A DNA stretch of 64,000 bases. Origin: Dactylonectria macrodidyma. Its lineage: Eukaryota; Ascomycota; Sordariomycetes; Hypocreales; Nectriaceae. Made by a program: the position numbers and the translations under genes. The DNA lies in NCBI GenBank assembly GCA_020744425.1, contig JAGMUV010000045.1:248001-312000 (forward strand), written 5' to 3'. Positions 44,193 to 55,425 of the stretch are shown here, piece by piece (positions within the stretch are counted from its first letter, which is position 1; every line of letters begins with the position of its first letter). Below the pieces are notes generated by a model that saw only the letters and a list, made by a program, of their open reading frames with translations, ran no database searches and was not told the DNA's origin.

Positions 44193-46407
44193 CCATGCAC
44201 AACCACCCTTTCGCCAACCCCACCCTTTCGCCACGCAAAAAAAAAAAAGCACCACCAAAAATCAGCAACTTTACTTACACAGAGCTTGACCAAAATGATA
44301 GATATACGCAAAATTGTCCATCTTATAAATAATAATTGCACATATCTATTGAATCCTGGGTCTTTTGATAAGCCGCCCTGATCGCGTGGTTGGTTGATGG
44401 GGTATGGTTTCCTCTCTGACCTCAATGACCGAGCCAGCCTCCGATTCTGACTCCTGCTCGCCTGAATAGCCACCTTCCACCACAACAGGCATATTTTCAG
44501 TCTCCTCTTCTGGTATGGCTTCTCCACCAGCTAGAGTCTCACCAAGAGTCATAAAACGTTTGTTAGGATTCTGCACCGCCTTCCTCTTCTTCCCTCTCTT
44601 CAGGCGAGCCAATTCCTCCTCTAGGCTAGCAATCCTCACAGTATGCGCCGCTACCGTCTGCTGTTGAGCCTCAAAGCCCTTGGCTATTACGTTGTACCGC
44701 CTTCGTGTCTTTGGTGTTTTGTTCAGCCCAAGATCACGAATTTGACGGCTCGTCTTTGGTGTATCGTCCGAGTCAAAATACGGCGTGGGTTCGGGAGTCG
44801 CTCTTGGGCTGCCTTTTGGCCTATCTTCTTGGATTTCTGGGTGCCGCAACGCTTTGGCACGTGAGATCGGCCAATTCCCAGTAACCGTCCAGCCAGAGAG
44901 TATGTTCTTCTCAGTCATTCCAACTCGACGAGCCTTGGCGTAGGCCCTGATGAAATTAACCTTGTCCATTGGAGTGGAATCAGTCAACGAAACGAACTTT
45001 TCCAACTCTCGTCGATATGCGGCTTTGGAGGCATTGAATACTCCATTGTCCAACGGCTGGAGCCCATGAGAGCAGTGTGCTGGCAGATAGCAACAATAAA
45101 CGTTGTTCAAAAAGCACGTGGCCATCCATTCATCCTTCCGTCGCTCAGTAGTGATCTTGAGCCGAAGGAAACGAAGGACATACCGTTGCATGACTCCCAT
45201 GACCATCTAAAATGATCAGTCTCGCGTCAGAGTCGTCGGCAGGCATGGTCTGGGGCAGATAGACTCTTTCAAGCCATTCAACGCCAATGTGGTCGTCAGT
45301 CCACCCGTTAGGTGAAGTTATGTAATACCAGTCTGCTATCTTCTTGAATTCCTCAAGAAACCACTGTTTCTGGAGTTCTTTCCCCTTGAAGATTATGCCG
45401 GGGATTAAGGCGCGGCCGTCAGCAGTGACAGCTTCGATAAATGAAGTCCAATTTCGAGTTTGTGGTCCCTTGAGAAATGCCTTCCGTTTTGGGTCCGCGC
45501 TTCCAACAACCAGGCTATCTAAGCCTAAATAAAAAGGATTAGTCGGTCAAATTTCAATCACTGACAAGGTATACAGATAGATGCTTGCCGAAACCAGTCA
45601 TAATACCCCCTTCGTCAACGTTGACGGTGTTTTCAGTTGATCCAGCCATACTGGCCCTCCCTGATATCAAAGTACCAATGAACTGCCTTAGGTGTGAAAG
45701 AGTCAAACCTTTTGGCTTCTTGACGTCTGCCCATCTTGGTCTTCAGGTCTGTGCGGCGGTTGATAAATCTGGTCACCCAATTGCGTCCTAACTCGGAATG
45801 TTCGCCCTGCTGTCTCAACAAGCCCATGACGCAAGCGCGGATCTGATTGTGGGACGGAGCATAGCCCAAGGATTCCTGGCGGAGTATCCAGAAAGCCAAT
45901 CTGTCCTCTTGATTCTTGGACAAACGTCGGCGAGGCTGAATCTGCTCTTTCACGGCTGTCTGGCCGTTAAGTCTGTCGATTAGAGTCCTTCGGGGCACTA
46001 CCCGTCTCTGAGCCGCTTGAGAGGGTGAAAAGCCATTATCAGTAATATCCAATATAGCCTCAGCCATGTCGTCCTCTGTATATTCCCATCGAAGCCGCGA
46101 GATAGGCATTTTTTTGTCGTTGTCAAAGACAAAGACCAAAAAACATGAGAAAGAGCGGTGAGGATCTTGGTGACTGAACTGACAATATTTCAATAGCACG
46201 GCCTGCATATATCGCATACCCCGCACAGCCTTACAGAGTCAAAACAATTACCTCCAATCATTTCTATAATCAATAGAGGTAATTTCTTTTAGGTAGCTAT
46301 TTATTTTGGCCAACTTTCATGTAAGTGAAATTGACGAGTTTTGGTGGTGCTTTTTTTTTTTTTGCGTGGCGAAAGGGTGGGGTTGGCGAAAGGGTGGTTG
46401 TGCATGG
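44193..46407 (-). mobile_element. pogo-type transposon with 69-bp TIRs, 2,215 bp
   Basis: The left end (44193-44260) and right end (46339-46407) are inverted repeats, identical except that the internal A/T run is 12 versus 13 long. Each end starts CCATGCACAACCACCCTTTC and holds two copies of ACCCTTTCGCCA, likely transposase sites. TA flanks both ends (44191-44192 and 46408-46409). It carries a minus-strand, intron-containing transposase. Removing the element and one TA restores a continuous frame in the host gene, proving the insertion site. Confidence 0.95.
44346..46109 (-). pseudogene. pogo-type transposase, three exons, one frameshift
   Basis: The ATG is at 46109. Exon 1 (46109-45589) has a pipsqueak HTH (YTEDDMAEAILDITDNGF) and a CENP-B-type HTH. 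The first catalytic Asp is in NVDEGGIMTGFG, but an extra A near 45637 puts it out of frame after QYGWI. Intron 1 (45588-45525) is a GC-AG intron with a CTAAT branch. Exon 2 (45524-45184) ends in LIILDGHGSHAT (second Asp). Intron 2 (45183-45135) is GTATGT...GAAG. Exon 3 (45134-44346) has the third Asp in HGLQPLDNGVFNASK and a basic/acidic tail. A single frameshift separates it from an intact enzyme; a sequencing error cannot be excluded. Confidence 0.85.
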
Positions 46408-46774
46408 TAATGCCCATATCAGCCGCATTGCATCCTGGCACCCAGGTGACTTGGAATAGCTGGGTAAAATAAGTATTCCTAAGAAAATAGGTTGCGAATA
46501 TGCCGGGGAAGTCTTTAGTTAAGGTGGCGCTTCGTTGAGATTTGCAAAATCTGAGAGCATTATCGTCCCTTATAGGTTTGCTTAGGTTGAGTTCATTGCC
46601 ACCAGCGAAACAATGAGGAACCGGGACAACAATGGCGGAAGTGTGTGAAGTGGTGGAACTGATTTTCGTACCCTCAGCTTCCCCAGTGGATGTTGCGGCC
46701 GGTGTGCTAGTAGGTTCATCTCGATTCCACAATCCACTGATGTGCCTAGGAAGGGTGTGCGTGGAGAAGCTACC

Positions 46775-46791
46775 GGGGGGGGGGGGGGGGG
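46775..46791. repeat. Poly-G tract, 17 bases
   Basis: A homopolymer inside the chitinase-tail-like gene. The coding frame differs on its two sides, so slippage here probably contributed to loss of function. Confidence 0.9.
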
Positions 46792-47076
46792 CTCTTCGCG
46801 CTTACTAACGCCAAAGTCGCAAGGAAGACATGCATGAAGAAGATTGTGAGGTTCATGATTCGGGATAGCCTTGCTGCTGCCGGAAGGAGTCTTTGGGCCT
46901 GAAATATATAGTAAGCCTGTCTCAGGAGCCGATACGGTCGGAAGGCAGATCAGTGGATGGCTGTTTGGTACAGTCAGAGACAGAGTTCGGCTACTAGTTT
47001 CACGGCAGAGGCATGCACACCTCGCTAATGCGAGTGTACTAAGTTCGTCAATGTGGCCTCTTATGCAACAAAGCAT

Positions 47077-48089
47077 GGGCGAACCGTGCGTGAGAGGTAT
47101 CTCTATGGCTACCTGGGTTTAGCTCTCGAAAGGAGCTCGTAACGGGATTAGTAGGACCTCCTGTTACGTACGAGATAGTGAGTTGAAACTTCGCCAGGAC
47201 ATCAGCTTGCGATTATAAGCTAAGTTGTACAGGTACTCGCGACGGCTGGCGATGATTTGACGCCATCAGTGGGCTATTGCTTGACTGCACATAGGCACTA
47301 TCGACATAGGGGCCATGTGGGCGTTGTGATACCTCTACTGTTAATGCTGCTTCTGTGCCCTTCACGCCATAATTTGGGTGCTATATATCATACGAGTCTA
47401 GGATCTGTCACACGAAGCCACCCGCTCCTGGCGATTCCGTGGCTTTGTTCCCTTGCAGTGTTTCTGGGTTTCCCCCGTTCGCCCCATACACCGGGACGAA
47501 TGAGCTTCTCCCCAGTCAGGGTCTGCTTAGCTTTTAGTCAATGGTTCCGTAAAACATACGCGTCATTCGGAAGCGCAGAGTTTTCGTCTACGTAGAAAAA
47601 CAAGGACTAGTGAAGGAGAACAAGACTGCTTCAGTGCGGCCGAAGCCTTGGGGTTTGTTTAGAAATACATTGATTGATTTGGCAACTGTCATCCCAATTC
47701 CGACTGTTTCTGAGGGCAGTATCTTGCGTTGAGACCAGCTATCTCCTGCTGGTCTATGAGATGCCGTCGGAGGTCGTCTTGAAGAGAGCGGCGTTCCTCC
47801 AAGCTGGAAGCCAAGAGCCAGAGTGACCGACACCGTAATTACTAGATGTAGCGTTCCGAGGCGCTGCAGTTGTTCCCAGATTCGGGGGGCTAGGTGCTTA
47901 CCGCTGTCGCCACTCTTTCCGCTTCCGATTCCGCACCCGGGCATGTCTTCGTGGTTGCGCCCGTGGTACATGTACAGTATCACACCATGTCGTCCCTCCC
48001 GCCGTGTCTCATTCCAAGACCGCCGCGATTGGTTGGCCTAGTCTGGCATGCGCCTCACCTACTCTGGAGCATCCAGAGCCCATTCGATC
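47077..48089. other. Intergenic or unsupported ORF region
   Basis: A minus-strand frame from ATG at about 47971 to 47588 (127 aa) has one possible membrane helix (LVITVSVTLALGFQL), but no family or intron support. Nothing else is recognised. Confidence 0.4.
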
Positions 48090-48374
48090 TCATGTCTGTC
48101 GTCTGCCCGATCTCCTCTCCCCTCCGGCACATACTCTTTGAGCTTCTTGACGCAGCGAAGCTGGAATATCCGCGGTATCGTCAGATGAGCCGCCCTCGAC
48201 GACGGACAAAGCACAATGGTGGGGTCCGAAGCGGGCGGCCTCGACGATGCTGCCCATAAGGCGTGGAAGGAGGTGTAGGCACTCGCGCAAGTTCACGTGG
48301 GTACGACTAGTGACCACACAAGCAACAACGAAAATGCAAACAACGCATGTACCAAGACAAACGAAGACGTCCAC
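48090..48374 (-). pseudogene. GT69 (CAP59-like) mannosyltransferase fragment
   Basis: About 70 residues, LRECLHLLPRLMGSIVEAAR and HHCALSVVEGGSSDDTADI, match the first conserved block of fungal alpha-1,3-mannosyltransferases of the CAP59/CMT1 type, which act in Golgi glycan or capsule synthesis. A possible short intron (GTACAT...CTAG) precedes it at about 48342-48297. The domain continues only to ERRSGRRQT before a stop at 48090, and no further blocks (acceptor and donor loops) are found. It is a truncated relic. Confidence 0.6.
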
Positions 48375-48975
48375 GCACGGATTCGGCTCATCCCAACGTA
48401 CAGTTGCCCTTTATGGATGGTAGACGTGACACGTTCAGGTCATGTCAGTTCCGTTTATAGAGCACAAGGTTCCAGGTGGACTAATACGATAATACAGTTT
48501 GTGTGTACACTACTTGGTTGACGAAGGAGACCGCTAGACCCAGGCGAACCACAAGGGGTTCTCTTTACTTCGCGTCTTACCCCACGGATGAGCAAACGTA
48601 ACGTCAAACACATCACGGTGTACGTGATGATTCGTTGATTCTGGACGCGACAGGCAACATGACGATCCATGTCCCCAAGCTACTATTGTCATGCACAGGT
48701 TTGGTTCTGGATCGAGAAATGACAAATCTCTAGCAGCGTCGACCATCCAAATCAGCCGCAAATCCAGGACAGTCTCGTCAGCGTCCCTCCTTTACTAGTC
48801 AACTAACTGTGGCACCCGTTCAATGGCTGCGTCAATCATGGCTTGATTGGCTGCACTGGAGCTGCGCATGACTACGGAGTGCACGGTTCTACCTAGTCGA
48901 ACGTCAGCTGTCGCTACTCTAAGAAGCACTGCTACTGATAAATTGTGTGCAGTTACCTTGTACGATCCAAATCCA
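48375..48975. other. Intergenic, nothing recognised
   Basis: No supported gene. The open frame of the MADS gene extends upstream to 48847 and contains an alternative ATG at 48868. Confidence 0.5.
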
Positions 48976-49404
48976 ATGGACAGGAGAAGAATTGACATCA
49001 GGCTGATCAAAAACGCACACGCGCGGCAGTGCACCTTCAACAAAAGGAAAATGAGCTTTTTCAGGAAAGCATACGAGTTTGCCGTTGTACATGGCAAAAG
49101 AGTTCATGTATTCCTCCAAGGCGAAACCCCAGAGACAGAGGATGCTTTTTTCTTTGTTTCCGGGTGGGAAGCTCACGAGCCTCAGGACTCCCCGTCCGAG
49201 CAGGCCCAGCCATCACTTCACCCGCTGGGGCCGGATCGAGAACCAACTGCCATGAACTCGCAGGAATCACGAGCTGGCAGCGGAGCTGACGCGACAATCG
49301 AGCGAAACATTCTGTTTAGTCCGATAAACGAGCTACCCGCGACGTATCGCGACATTTTCGAGGTACTGGACTCCTTCGTACCAGCGCGCAGCTCCTCATT
49401 GTGA
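48976..49404 (+). CDS. MADS-box (SRF-like) protein
   Basis: 142 aa from ATG 48976. The protein starts directly with the MADS box: MDRRRIDIRLIKNAHARQ, then TFNKRKMSFFRKAYEFAVV, corresponding to MGRKKIEIK and TFxKRKxGLFKKAxEL of SRF-type factors. The beta-strand part is altered (HGKRVHVFLQGE). The remaining 75 residues are low-complexity and hydrophilic. An in-frame ATG at 48868 would add 36 residues; the internal one is preferred because MADS boxes usually lie at the N-terminus. Expected to be a dimeric nuclear DNA-binding factor; shorter than the usual fungal Rlm1/Mcm1 proteins. Confidence 0.7.
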   Translation: MDRRRIDIRLIKNAHARQCTFNKRKMSFFRKAYEFAVVHGKRVHVFLQGETPETEDAFFFVSGWEAHEPQDSPSEQAQPSLHPLGPDREPTAMNSQESRAGSGADATIERNILFSPINELPATYRDIFEVLDSFVPARSSSL

Positions 49405-51150
49405 CGATCGGTCTTCCACACTAGGCTCGTGAGTCTAGGGTAGGGTGATCCTGATTGGGTTTTATGTTTGCAATGAATCAGGCGGGTCAAGACTTGAACA
49501 AGCTTGTCACGTCTGGTAATGGTAGAGTCTGAAGTACTCCATGCAACCAAGTTGTAGAGTTGATAGCTGAGGAGCTGCCCATATTAGATGTGCACTTCTC
49601 AGACGACTATATACTAGGTGGACCGCCGTGCCCTCCGGAGGACCGCCGTCGGTCCAGGACCTGTCGGAAAGCAAACGTGGCACTTAAAATTGACCTGATC
49701 GCCTGTATTATGTGTGTGTGTCTGTCTTTTTTCCGTTGCCCCTATTGTGATCGCTTGAGTGTATATCTGCCGACTAAAAGTGGGGGCCTGATGGACCTGG
49801 AGGCCCAGGCGGTGACATGTGTCAAATATTAGGGTCGAAAAAATTGTCTTCTCTCTCCCTTGAGGTTTCAGGGCAAGCTTTATATACCCTTTCTCTTCTG
49901 TATAGAATCAGCTAGAAGCTGATTGCTAAGCCTCGTGGCAATAGGTGGCAATAGGTGGCAATAAGTGGCAACTTTCGCCTCTGACATATCTGACAACATG
50001 ACATGCCAGTGTTCCCGCGGATGGAGGTATGATATAGCAGCTGTTGTGATTTCCTCAGAGATGACTGGCCGGGGGGCCTCGGAACCCAATACGTAGTAGA
50101 CGCTAGCCAACAATACTACGTGTCATATAGGCGCCTACAGACGTTTAGAAGTGCAGTGTGGCGGGACGCATTTTCCACGACCCAGGTGCCGCAGTGTCTC
50201 TAGGCAGACAAGGTTCACTGAAATCCACTGACCAGAGAAAGCGTGGAGGGCAGTGTCATCAAAAGTTGGGGATTGGTGATATCAACGGCGTTCAATCATA
50301 CAAAAGGAGCGTAGAATTTGTCAGTACCCAGCATCATCAGCTCAGCGCAAACGTCGGGGGAGAAACAGAGGAACAGGGCTGCACCGGCGAGGGCAGGGCC
50401 GCACTGGAGCAGGGTATTCAGGCGCCTCGTTGCCTTCGCAGGGAATAATCCTGGCAGTAGGGCAGGAATGTGCTACATAGTGGCGCGCTGCGTTTTTGGC
50501 CTAATTATTGGTTAAAATCCAACAAGTCGCAAAGACGAGTCGTCGGCTGCTTTGCTTTGCTTTGCTTGTCTGCTTGTCCGTTCGCTGAGCGATTACCTTT
50601 TTGACGTCATAAACACCAACTGACTGGTAATTTACCGTCATAAATCTCCTTCCTAGCTAGGTTTAGTGACCTTTCCAAAAGAGGTTCGGGCTATGGGATC
50701 ATAGGTTATTCCGGCCCCGAGGCCCAGCCGAGTACGTAGCAGAAGACACACGGCCGAAGTCCATTACTAAGGGTCAAATACTCCACTCAGGAAAATTGTA
50801 TTGTATTGTATTGTATTCAGATTTTCTAAAACAACTGAACTCTTTGATAACTCTCCTAATTGCCATTTTATCAGTTAGTAGTGCTTAGAATCACGTGATA
50901 AATGACACGTCATAAATCTCGGGTTTATGACCGTCATTTACCTGGAGGTTTTGGTAATTTACCTTCCGGTAATTTACCGTACCTCAAGGGAACCCTAGTT
51001 CGCTCACTTGCGTACTGTATGTATTCACAATGAGCGAGCCGGCATATAACTGTTCCACGATCGTCTCGACCGATTGCCGTCGGGCTCACTGTTCTTGTCA
51101 GTGCCGCTGCGGTGTTCTGCTTTCCACGTGAATCTACAGAGCTGGCAACC
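49405..51150. other. Intergenic with repeat relics and palindromic AT motifs
   Basis: Three copies of GTGGCAATAGGTGGCAATA-like units at 49936-49970 match a single unit at 55507-55528. (TTTGC)n at about 50553-50572 and (TGTAT)n at about 50800-50817. GGTAATTTACCGT and hairpin-like CATAAATCTCGGGTTTATG words occur at 50620-50645 and 50912-50985. They suggest a decayed repeat, unnamed. Confidence 0.45.
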
Positions 51151-51757
51151 ATGGACCCGATGGGTGGTCACTGCAACAATGGACCCCTGGCAAATACCGG
51201 GTTCCTGTCTTACCCGACTTACCCGCCACCGCCGCCGCCGCCATTCGACTACATGTCGCTTTGCCACAGTACCTCGGAGTTCTAGGCTGGGCTACGACTG
51301 GGCAAGGTCTCCATGGTCTCTCAGCAGCAACTCTTACCCCGATCCACGTGGGCCTTGCCACCAGCATCTAGTGCGTGGCAGCGGGGTTGAAGGAGCTCTC
51401 CGCACCGAAGACATCCAGTGCAGCATTGCGGGGACAACACGTCCGCGAGTCCCGGCTCGATCCCAGCTTGGAGTGCCTGAGCGAGCGCGACAGGATGGGT
51501 GTGGTGTGGAGGAAGCGTGGAATATCTTGGGATCAGATACATGGAGAATAAGGAGCGTTACGGGTCCGTGACGGCGGATGCTTTGAGGATGCGGCTGATT
51601 CGACTGAGGAACAAGCACCCGTCGCTCAGACAAGCACTTCCATCGAAAGCGTGTCCGAAGGGGAGATGGCAAAGCCAGAGAAATGCAGAGGGGAAGAAAG
51701 TAAGCAGACCCACTGCGGGTCTCCAGAGGGTATCTTCATTCATGCTAAAAGCTCTGT
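51151..51757 (+). pseudogene. Decayed HTH-like (Myb/clr5-type) protein
   Basis: The ATG at 51151 opens MDPMGGHCNNGPLANTG and a Pro run (YPPPPPPPFDY), stopping at TSEF near 51283. Later, LSERDRMGVVWRKRGIS then, after a frame change near 51540, RYGSVTADALRMRLIRLRNK resembles the helix pattern of fungal Myb/SANT- or clr5-like domains. The C-terminus is basic, stop at 51757. Several frame changes are required, so it is either decayed or has unrecognised introns. Family assignment is tentative. Confidence 0.35.
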
Positions 51758-52958
51758 AGTGTGACTCAACTTGCTCGCTAATTCATGCTCCCGGGGGTGA
51801 AAAAAGTAGCTAAGCCTTATTCATGGAGAACATCATTCGATATACTTATGGTTAGAAGCAAGGTCTATCGGCTCACGCAAAGGCTGATAAAAGCGGTGGT
51901 ATACTACTCGGGTGCTGCGCGCAGATACGCAAACAAATCATACACTAACCCCTACGGCTCCAACCGTAAGAGCAAGCACCAAACGGGAACACCTACGGCG
52001 TCGCCGTCGCATAGCTGACAACGTTCATATCTGCCTTGCTACGTTGCTAAAGGTAGCTGGCATGCAACAACAAACCTGATCGGTCGACACACCTCTCGAC
52101 GTAGCTTATCACCCATGAAAGATGCCTTAAGATACAAAAGTCCAAAGGAAACGATAATCTGAGTTACGTAGGTATGCAAACTATCGATCAGTACGTACCA
52201 TCTCGACACTTCATGTCTTCCTAGATACGTCTTAGCGCAGAACATTCACCAAGAACACACACCGCTCAGGGCGCAAACCAGCAAGACCAATGGGGCGGTC
52301 TCAGACATCAGTACTAGCGATAGTCCCACAACGTCTCGACAAGTTGAACACACAATGGAGACACACAACATATCGCGTAAAGGCGATGCCGATCCTGCTT
52401 GTAGCATCGGCACCAGCCAGCACATACCAGTTTGATTGGCTACAAGCTGTAGGCCAAGAGTCCGAGGATACACAAGTCATGCAACAAGTTCTTCATCAAT
52501 ATCACAAGACGTGCTGTCCAATAACTAGCTGTCTGGGTTGCCCGCGAGCGGTGATGCGGACATCAATGGCACCTCAGTATCTGACATAGCCGTGTCCATG
52601 CGAAACGCAGCAGGGGTTCCACGTTCTACTCGTCGCCAGATACACTCAGTTACATAACGAAGATGCCGTTGGGGCTATTAGGAGTCAATGACCACCCCGA
52701 CACTACGATACAGGGCCAAGTAGCTTACCTGGCTTAGTTATACACTGGAGGGTTTGATACAGCGAGCAGTCATCCGAAAGCCAGTAATGCTTGCTCCTGT
52801 AGACCCTTGAGCCCACAATGAGGCAAGTGCACGCCAATCTGCAACCTTCTTACCAGGCGGTAGGTGTCTGGTAGTCGGGCGAAAAGCCATAAGACTTCCT
52901 CGAGGCGCACGTCGTCATCTCGTCTGCCCTCTTCCTGGCGCGTGTGTGCAGAACAGCC
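51758..52958. other. Intergenic, nothing recognised
   Basis: Only short, unsupported open frames on either strand. Confidence 0.5.
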
Positions 52959-53529
52959 ATGATGAACGTAGACACTGAACAACCACAGTATTCGGGGCAG
53001 GCAGAGCAAGAAGGGCAAGACGTGATATGGGAAAGCTCGCCTCTACCCTCGCCTCCTCCTCGGCCTCTGCCCTCACTTCTATCCTCACCTCTATTCTCTT
53101 CTCCGCCGCCGCTCTGGCCACCGCCCCCCCAAGTCTATCTTCCGACCCTGCACTTCGACGAACGAGGTGAACAAAATGTAGAAGATAGACCACACTCAGC
53201 GGCCAGGTATCCAGGCCATCACGCCGACGAATCATCGTAAGTAAGATCATATCGCTGCATGCGCCCACAAGCGATGTCGGCTGACAGCTTTCAGTGCCCC
53301 GCGACACGTGTGTGTTCAGTTCACCGATCCTATCGGGAGAGAAGTGAACGAGACGAACTTCCCCGAGATCTTCCCTGCTGGCGAGGAAGGGACGATAGAC
53401 CCGCAGCTTCTGGAATGTGACGGCAGAGTCATCGACAACTTGCACGGCCACAACAGCATGCTGAGAGTCAGTCCTGAAAAAGAGCCGGGTAGGTCTTCTC
53501 CGTTGCCTGACCCCAGCGACACATTCTGA
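52959..53529 (+). CDS. Two-exon hypothetical protein, Pro-rich
   Basis: CDS join(52959..53236, 53295..53529), 170 aa. The 58-bp intron has a consensus GTAAGT donor, a CTGAC branch and TTTCAG acceptor, and the frame is kept, which supports a real gene. The N-terminal half has a long Pro/Ser run; exon 2 reads VQFTDPIGREVNETNFPEIF and LLECDGRVIDNLHGHN. I do not recognise the family. An alternative last intron (GTAGGT at 53489, acceptor at 53539) would replace the last residues and extend the protein to about 53635. No signal peptide or membrane span. Confidence 0.5.
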
Positions 53530-54123
53530 CCTTATGGAGGCGAAGGAAGCGGAAGCAGCAACGGAAGCCTTGATGAAGCTGTTTGCGAGGTCGACGCAGG
53601 CAACCGCCTCGCGGGGCGGAAGAAGGCGATGCCTTAACGCACCGCGGGTGATGTCCTACTATAACGGTCGACTACTCTCGCCTCAATAGCTGCTCCCCTC
53701 CGCGACTGAGACGACACGTTCGTTGGATCATCACATGCGTCCCGGTAGGCGTTCTTCTCGCGCTGTAGGATGAGCAGACGGCCCGGTGCGTGGTGACAGC
53801 TGGCGATGGTTGGAGGTAGTGTTGGAGCCCAATATGGAAGTCCTAGAGCAAGTGGTAGCTTTGTTGTAGGTGTATGTACCTGTATTTCGAATGGACGCAA
53901 GCATGGACCGCGCACTCCTGGCGCTCGTTTCGGATAAGAGTGACCTGTGTGTCGTGACATTGTATGAATGGACTGCCGCTTGCTCGTGTAAGAGGATTAG
54001 GGTTGCGCGTCCCCACGAAATCAAAGTCTTGACGTATTAAAGGGAAGCTGGAAGGTAAGTAGAAGTGTCAGTCTTCTCATCTTACTACCAGCGTACTTGA
54101 CGATCACAAAGCCTGCCATCAAC
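53530..54123. other. Intergenic, nothing recognised
   Basis: Contains only a possible alternative 3' exon of the gene to its left (to about 53635). Confidence 0.45.
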
Positions 54124-55057
54124 ATGTTTTCAGATTCGGCATACTCCTGGTCTATGGGGATAGCGAGCGGCTCCACCGCAGTTGCTTGCGTATCTGTGGC
54201 TCTGCATTTATCATGGCGATATGCCGCTAAGCAAACACTGTCGTGCGCCGACTGGATGATGGTTTTGTCAACGATCCTCATCATCACCTTGATCAATCTT
54301 GCTTTTGGCTCTATGCTACCCATGATCGCTAGTGATGAGACCGCATCGACTGTAGGGACTCTCCAACCAGTAGCAAGATTGATGTTTCTCGTCGAAATTC
54401 TTTATGTGTACAGCGCCGCCTGCGCCAAGATCGGTTGCACTTTGACGGCTTGTCAAGCCTTCCGGCTTCCAAGGAAGCTGACCTGCTTGCTTGTGGCTCT
54501 CATCATCTTCTGGTATGGCTGGCACCTTTCTGCTTGGCCTCTTAAAGTACTGACAAACTCGGCGAGGGCTCTTTCCACCACTTTGTTCTACCTGGGGCCT
54601 ACGGCGCCGAACTATGAGCACAGCTTTGTCGGCCAACATCGTCTGCTAACAGGGCACTCCTGGCTTATCATCATCTCTGATCTAATCAGCTTGGTGACGG
54701 TCTTTCTCTACATCTCGAAACTCAAAAACACAAGGGTGATTTTGGAAGTGGTCGTCGTAACCCTTGTGCTATGCTCCCTGTACCTCTCGCCATCAACCTA
54801 ATATGACCCACCGCTCTAACACTCATCCCAGTATCGTTCTTGCATTCTTATTCCGACTCGAAGCTGGTTTTTCATTCTTCCGAACCGGCAATCGCAGTTC
54901 AATCGCCTCGTTTCTCACATGGACCTGCATCGAGAGCTACATAAGGGTCACATTTGCTGTCTTCACGGCTGTAGATGCCGGGGAAGGGTATCATCTTACT
55001 GGCGTGCCGCCCAGCGGCCCTGTGGTCCTGCTCGAGGACTCAGGTTTGGCTAGGTGA
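54124..55057 (+). CDS. SAT4-type rhodopsin-domain membrane protein, 3' end in a repeat
   Basis: CDS join(54124..54779, 54832..55057), 293 aa. The 52-bp intron has CTAAC and CCCAG. Seven hydrophobic segments can be traced, including SMGIASGSTAVACVSVALHL, DWMMVLSTILIITLINLAF, LMFLVEILYVYSAACAKIG, LTCLLVALIIFWYGW and the block after the intron, ending with FLTWTCIESYIRVTFAVFTA. This resembles fungal rhodopsin-domain (Pth11/SAT4-like) proteins, whose substrates are unknown. The last 10-12 codons (from about 55026) lie in an inverted copy of family R, which supplies the stop codon, so the natural cytoplasmic tail is missing. The start is the first in-frame ATG. Confidence 0.6.
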
Positions 55058-55425
55058 CGGAGGTAGACGGCTCCTGCGAGACTAGAGCGTCTCATTGACT
55101 CATGCCATTGTGGGCTCTCAAAATCCTTTGAACGATATTTGAGATGGCACGACGGAACACACGTTTGTGCCGTCGCTCGCCTTGTCTGTGGCAGAGGTAG
55201 CGATTAGGCGACTGCAACCTCGCGAAAAGCTTGTCAGAAACAACTTGTCCCACTGGTGTTGATCCACCGCGAAAAGGTTACCTACCGCCTACTTGTCTGG
55301 AGCGGGGTGCATGTGGATGAAGGGGTGTGTGCCGTTTGGTGTGTCGTTTGGTCATCGTCCGTCGTTGTGGAGGAAGACGGCGCGAAGGCGAGGGTTAACT
55401 GACGACCCTACCCTATACCACAGAC
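55026..55425 (-). repeat. Dispersed repeat family R, copy at 55 kb (inverted)
   Basis: The reverse complement matches 35925-36450 in order: a start-like TGTGGTATAGGGTAGGGTCG, the blocks ACAAGCTTTTCGCGAGGT and TTCCGTCGTGCCATCTCAAA, and the end CCTGAGTCCTCGAGCAGGA. It forms the 3' end of the rhodopsin-domain gene. Confidence 0.8.

Larger units (their letters stand above)
44014..47076 (-). pseudogene. Secreted Cys-rich, chitinase-tail-like gene split by pogo
   Basis: Upstream of the insertion (about 46732-46410) the minus strand encodes a Ser/Thr-rich linker followed by VPHCFAGGNELN, LTKDFPGIFATYF and TWVPGCNAADMGI. On the other side of the element (44190 onward) the same frame resumes with ADGDCNSILRTLGV. 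A probable intron with GTAAGC, CTAAC and ATAG leads to a GGYADFYCLRY end, stop at 44014. This Cys spacing resembles the C-terminal region of fungal class V chitinases. Further upstream (to 47076) is a Pro/Ser-rich region broken at a 17-base G run (46775-46791). The assignment is by pattern only; the gene is inactivated by the transposon and probably by the homopolymer. Confidence 0.5.
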
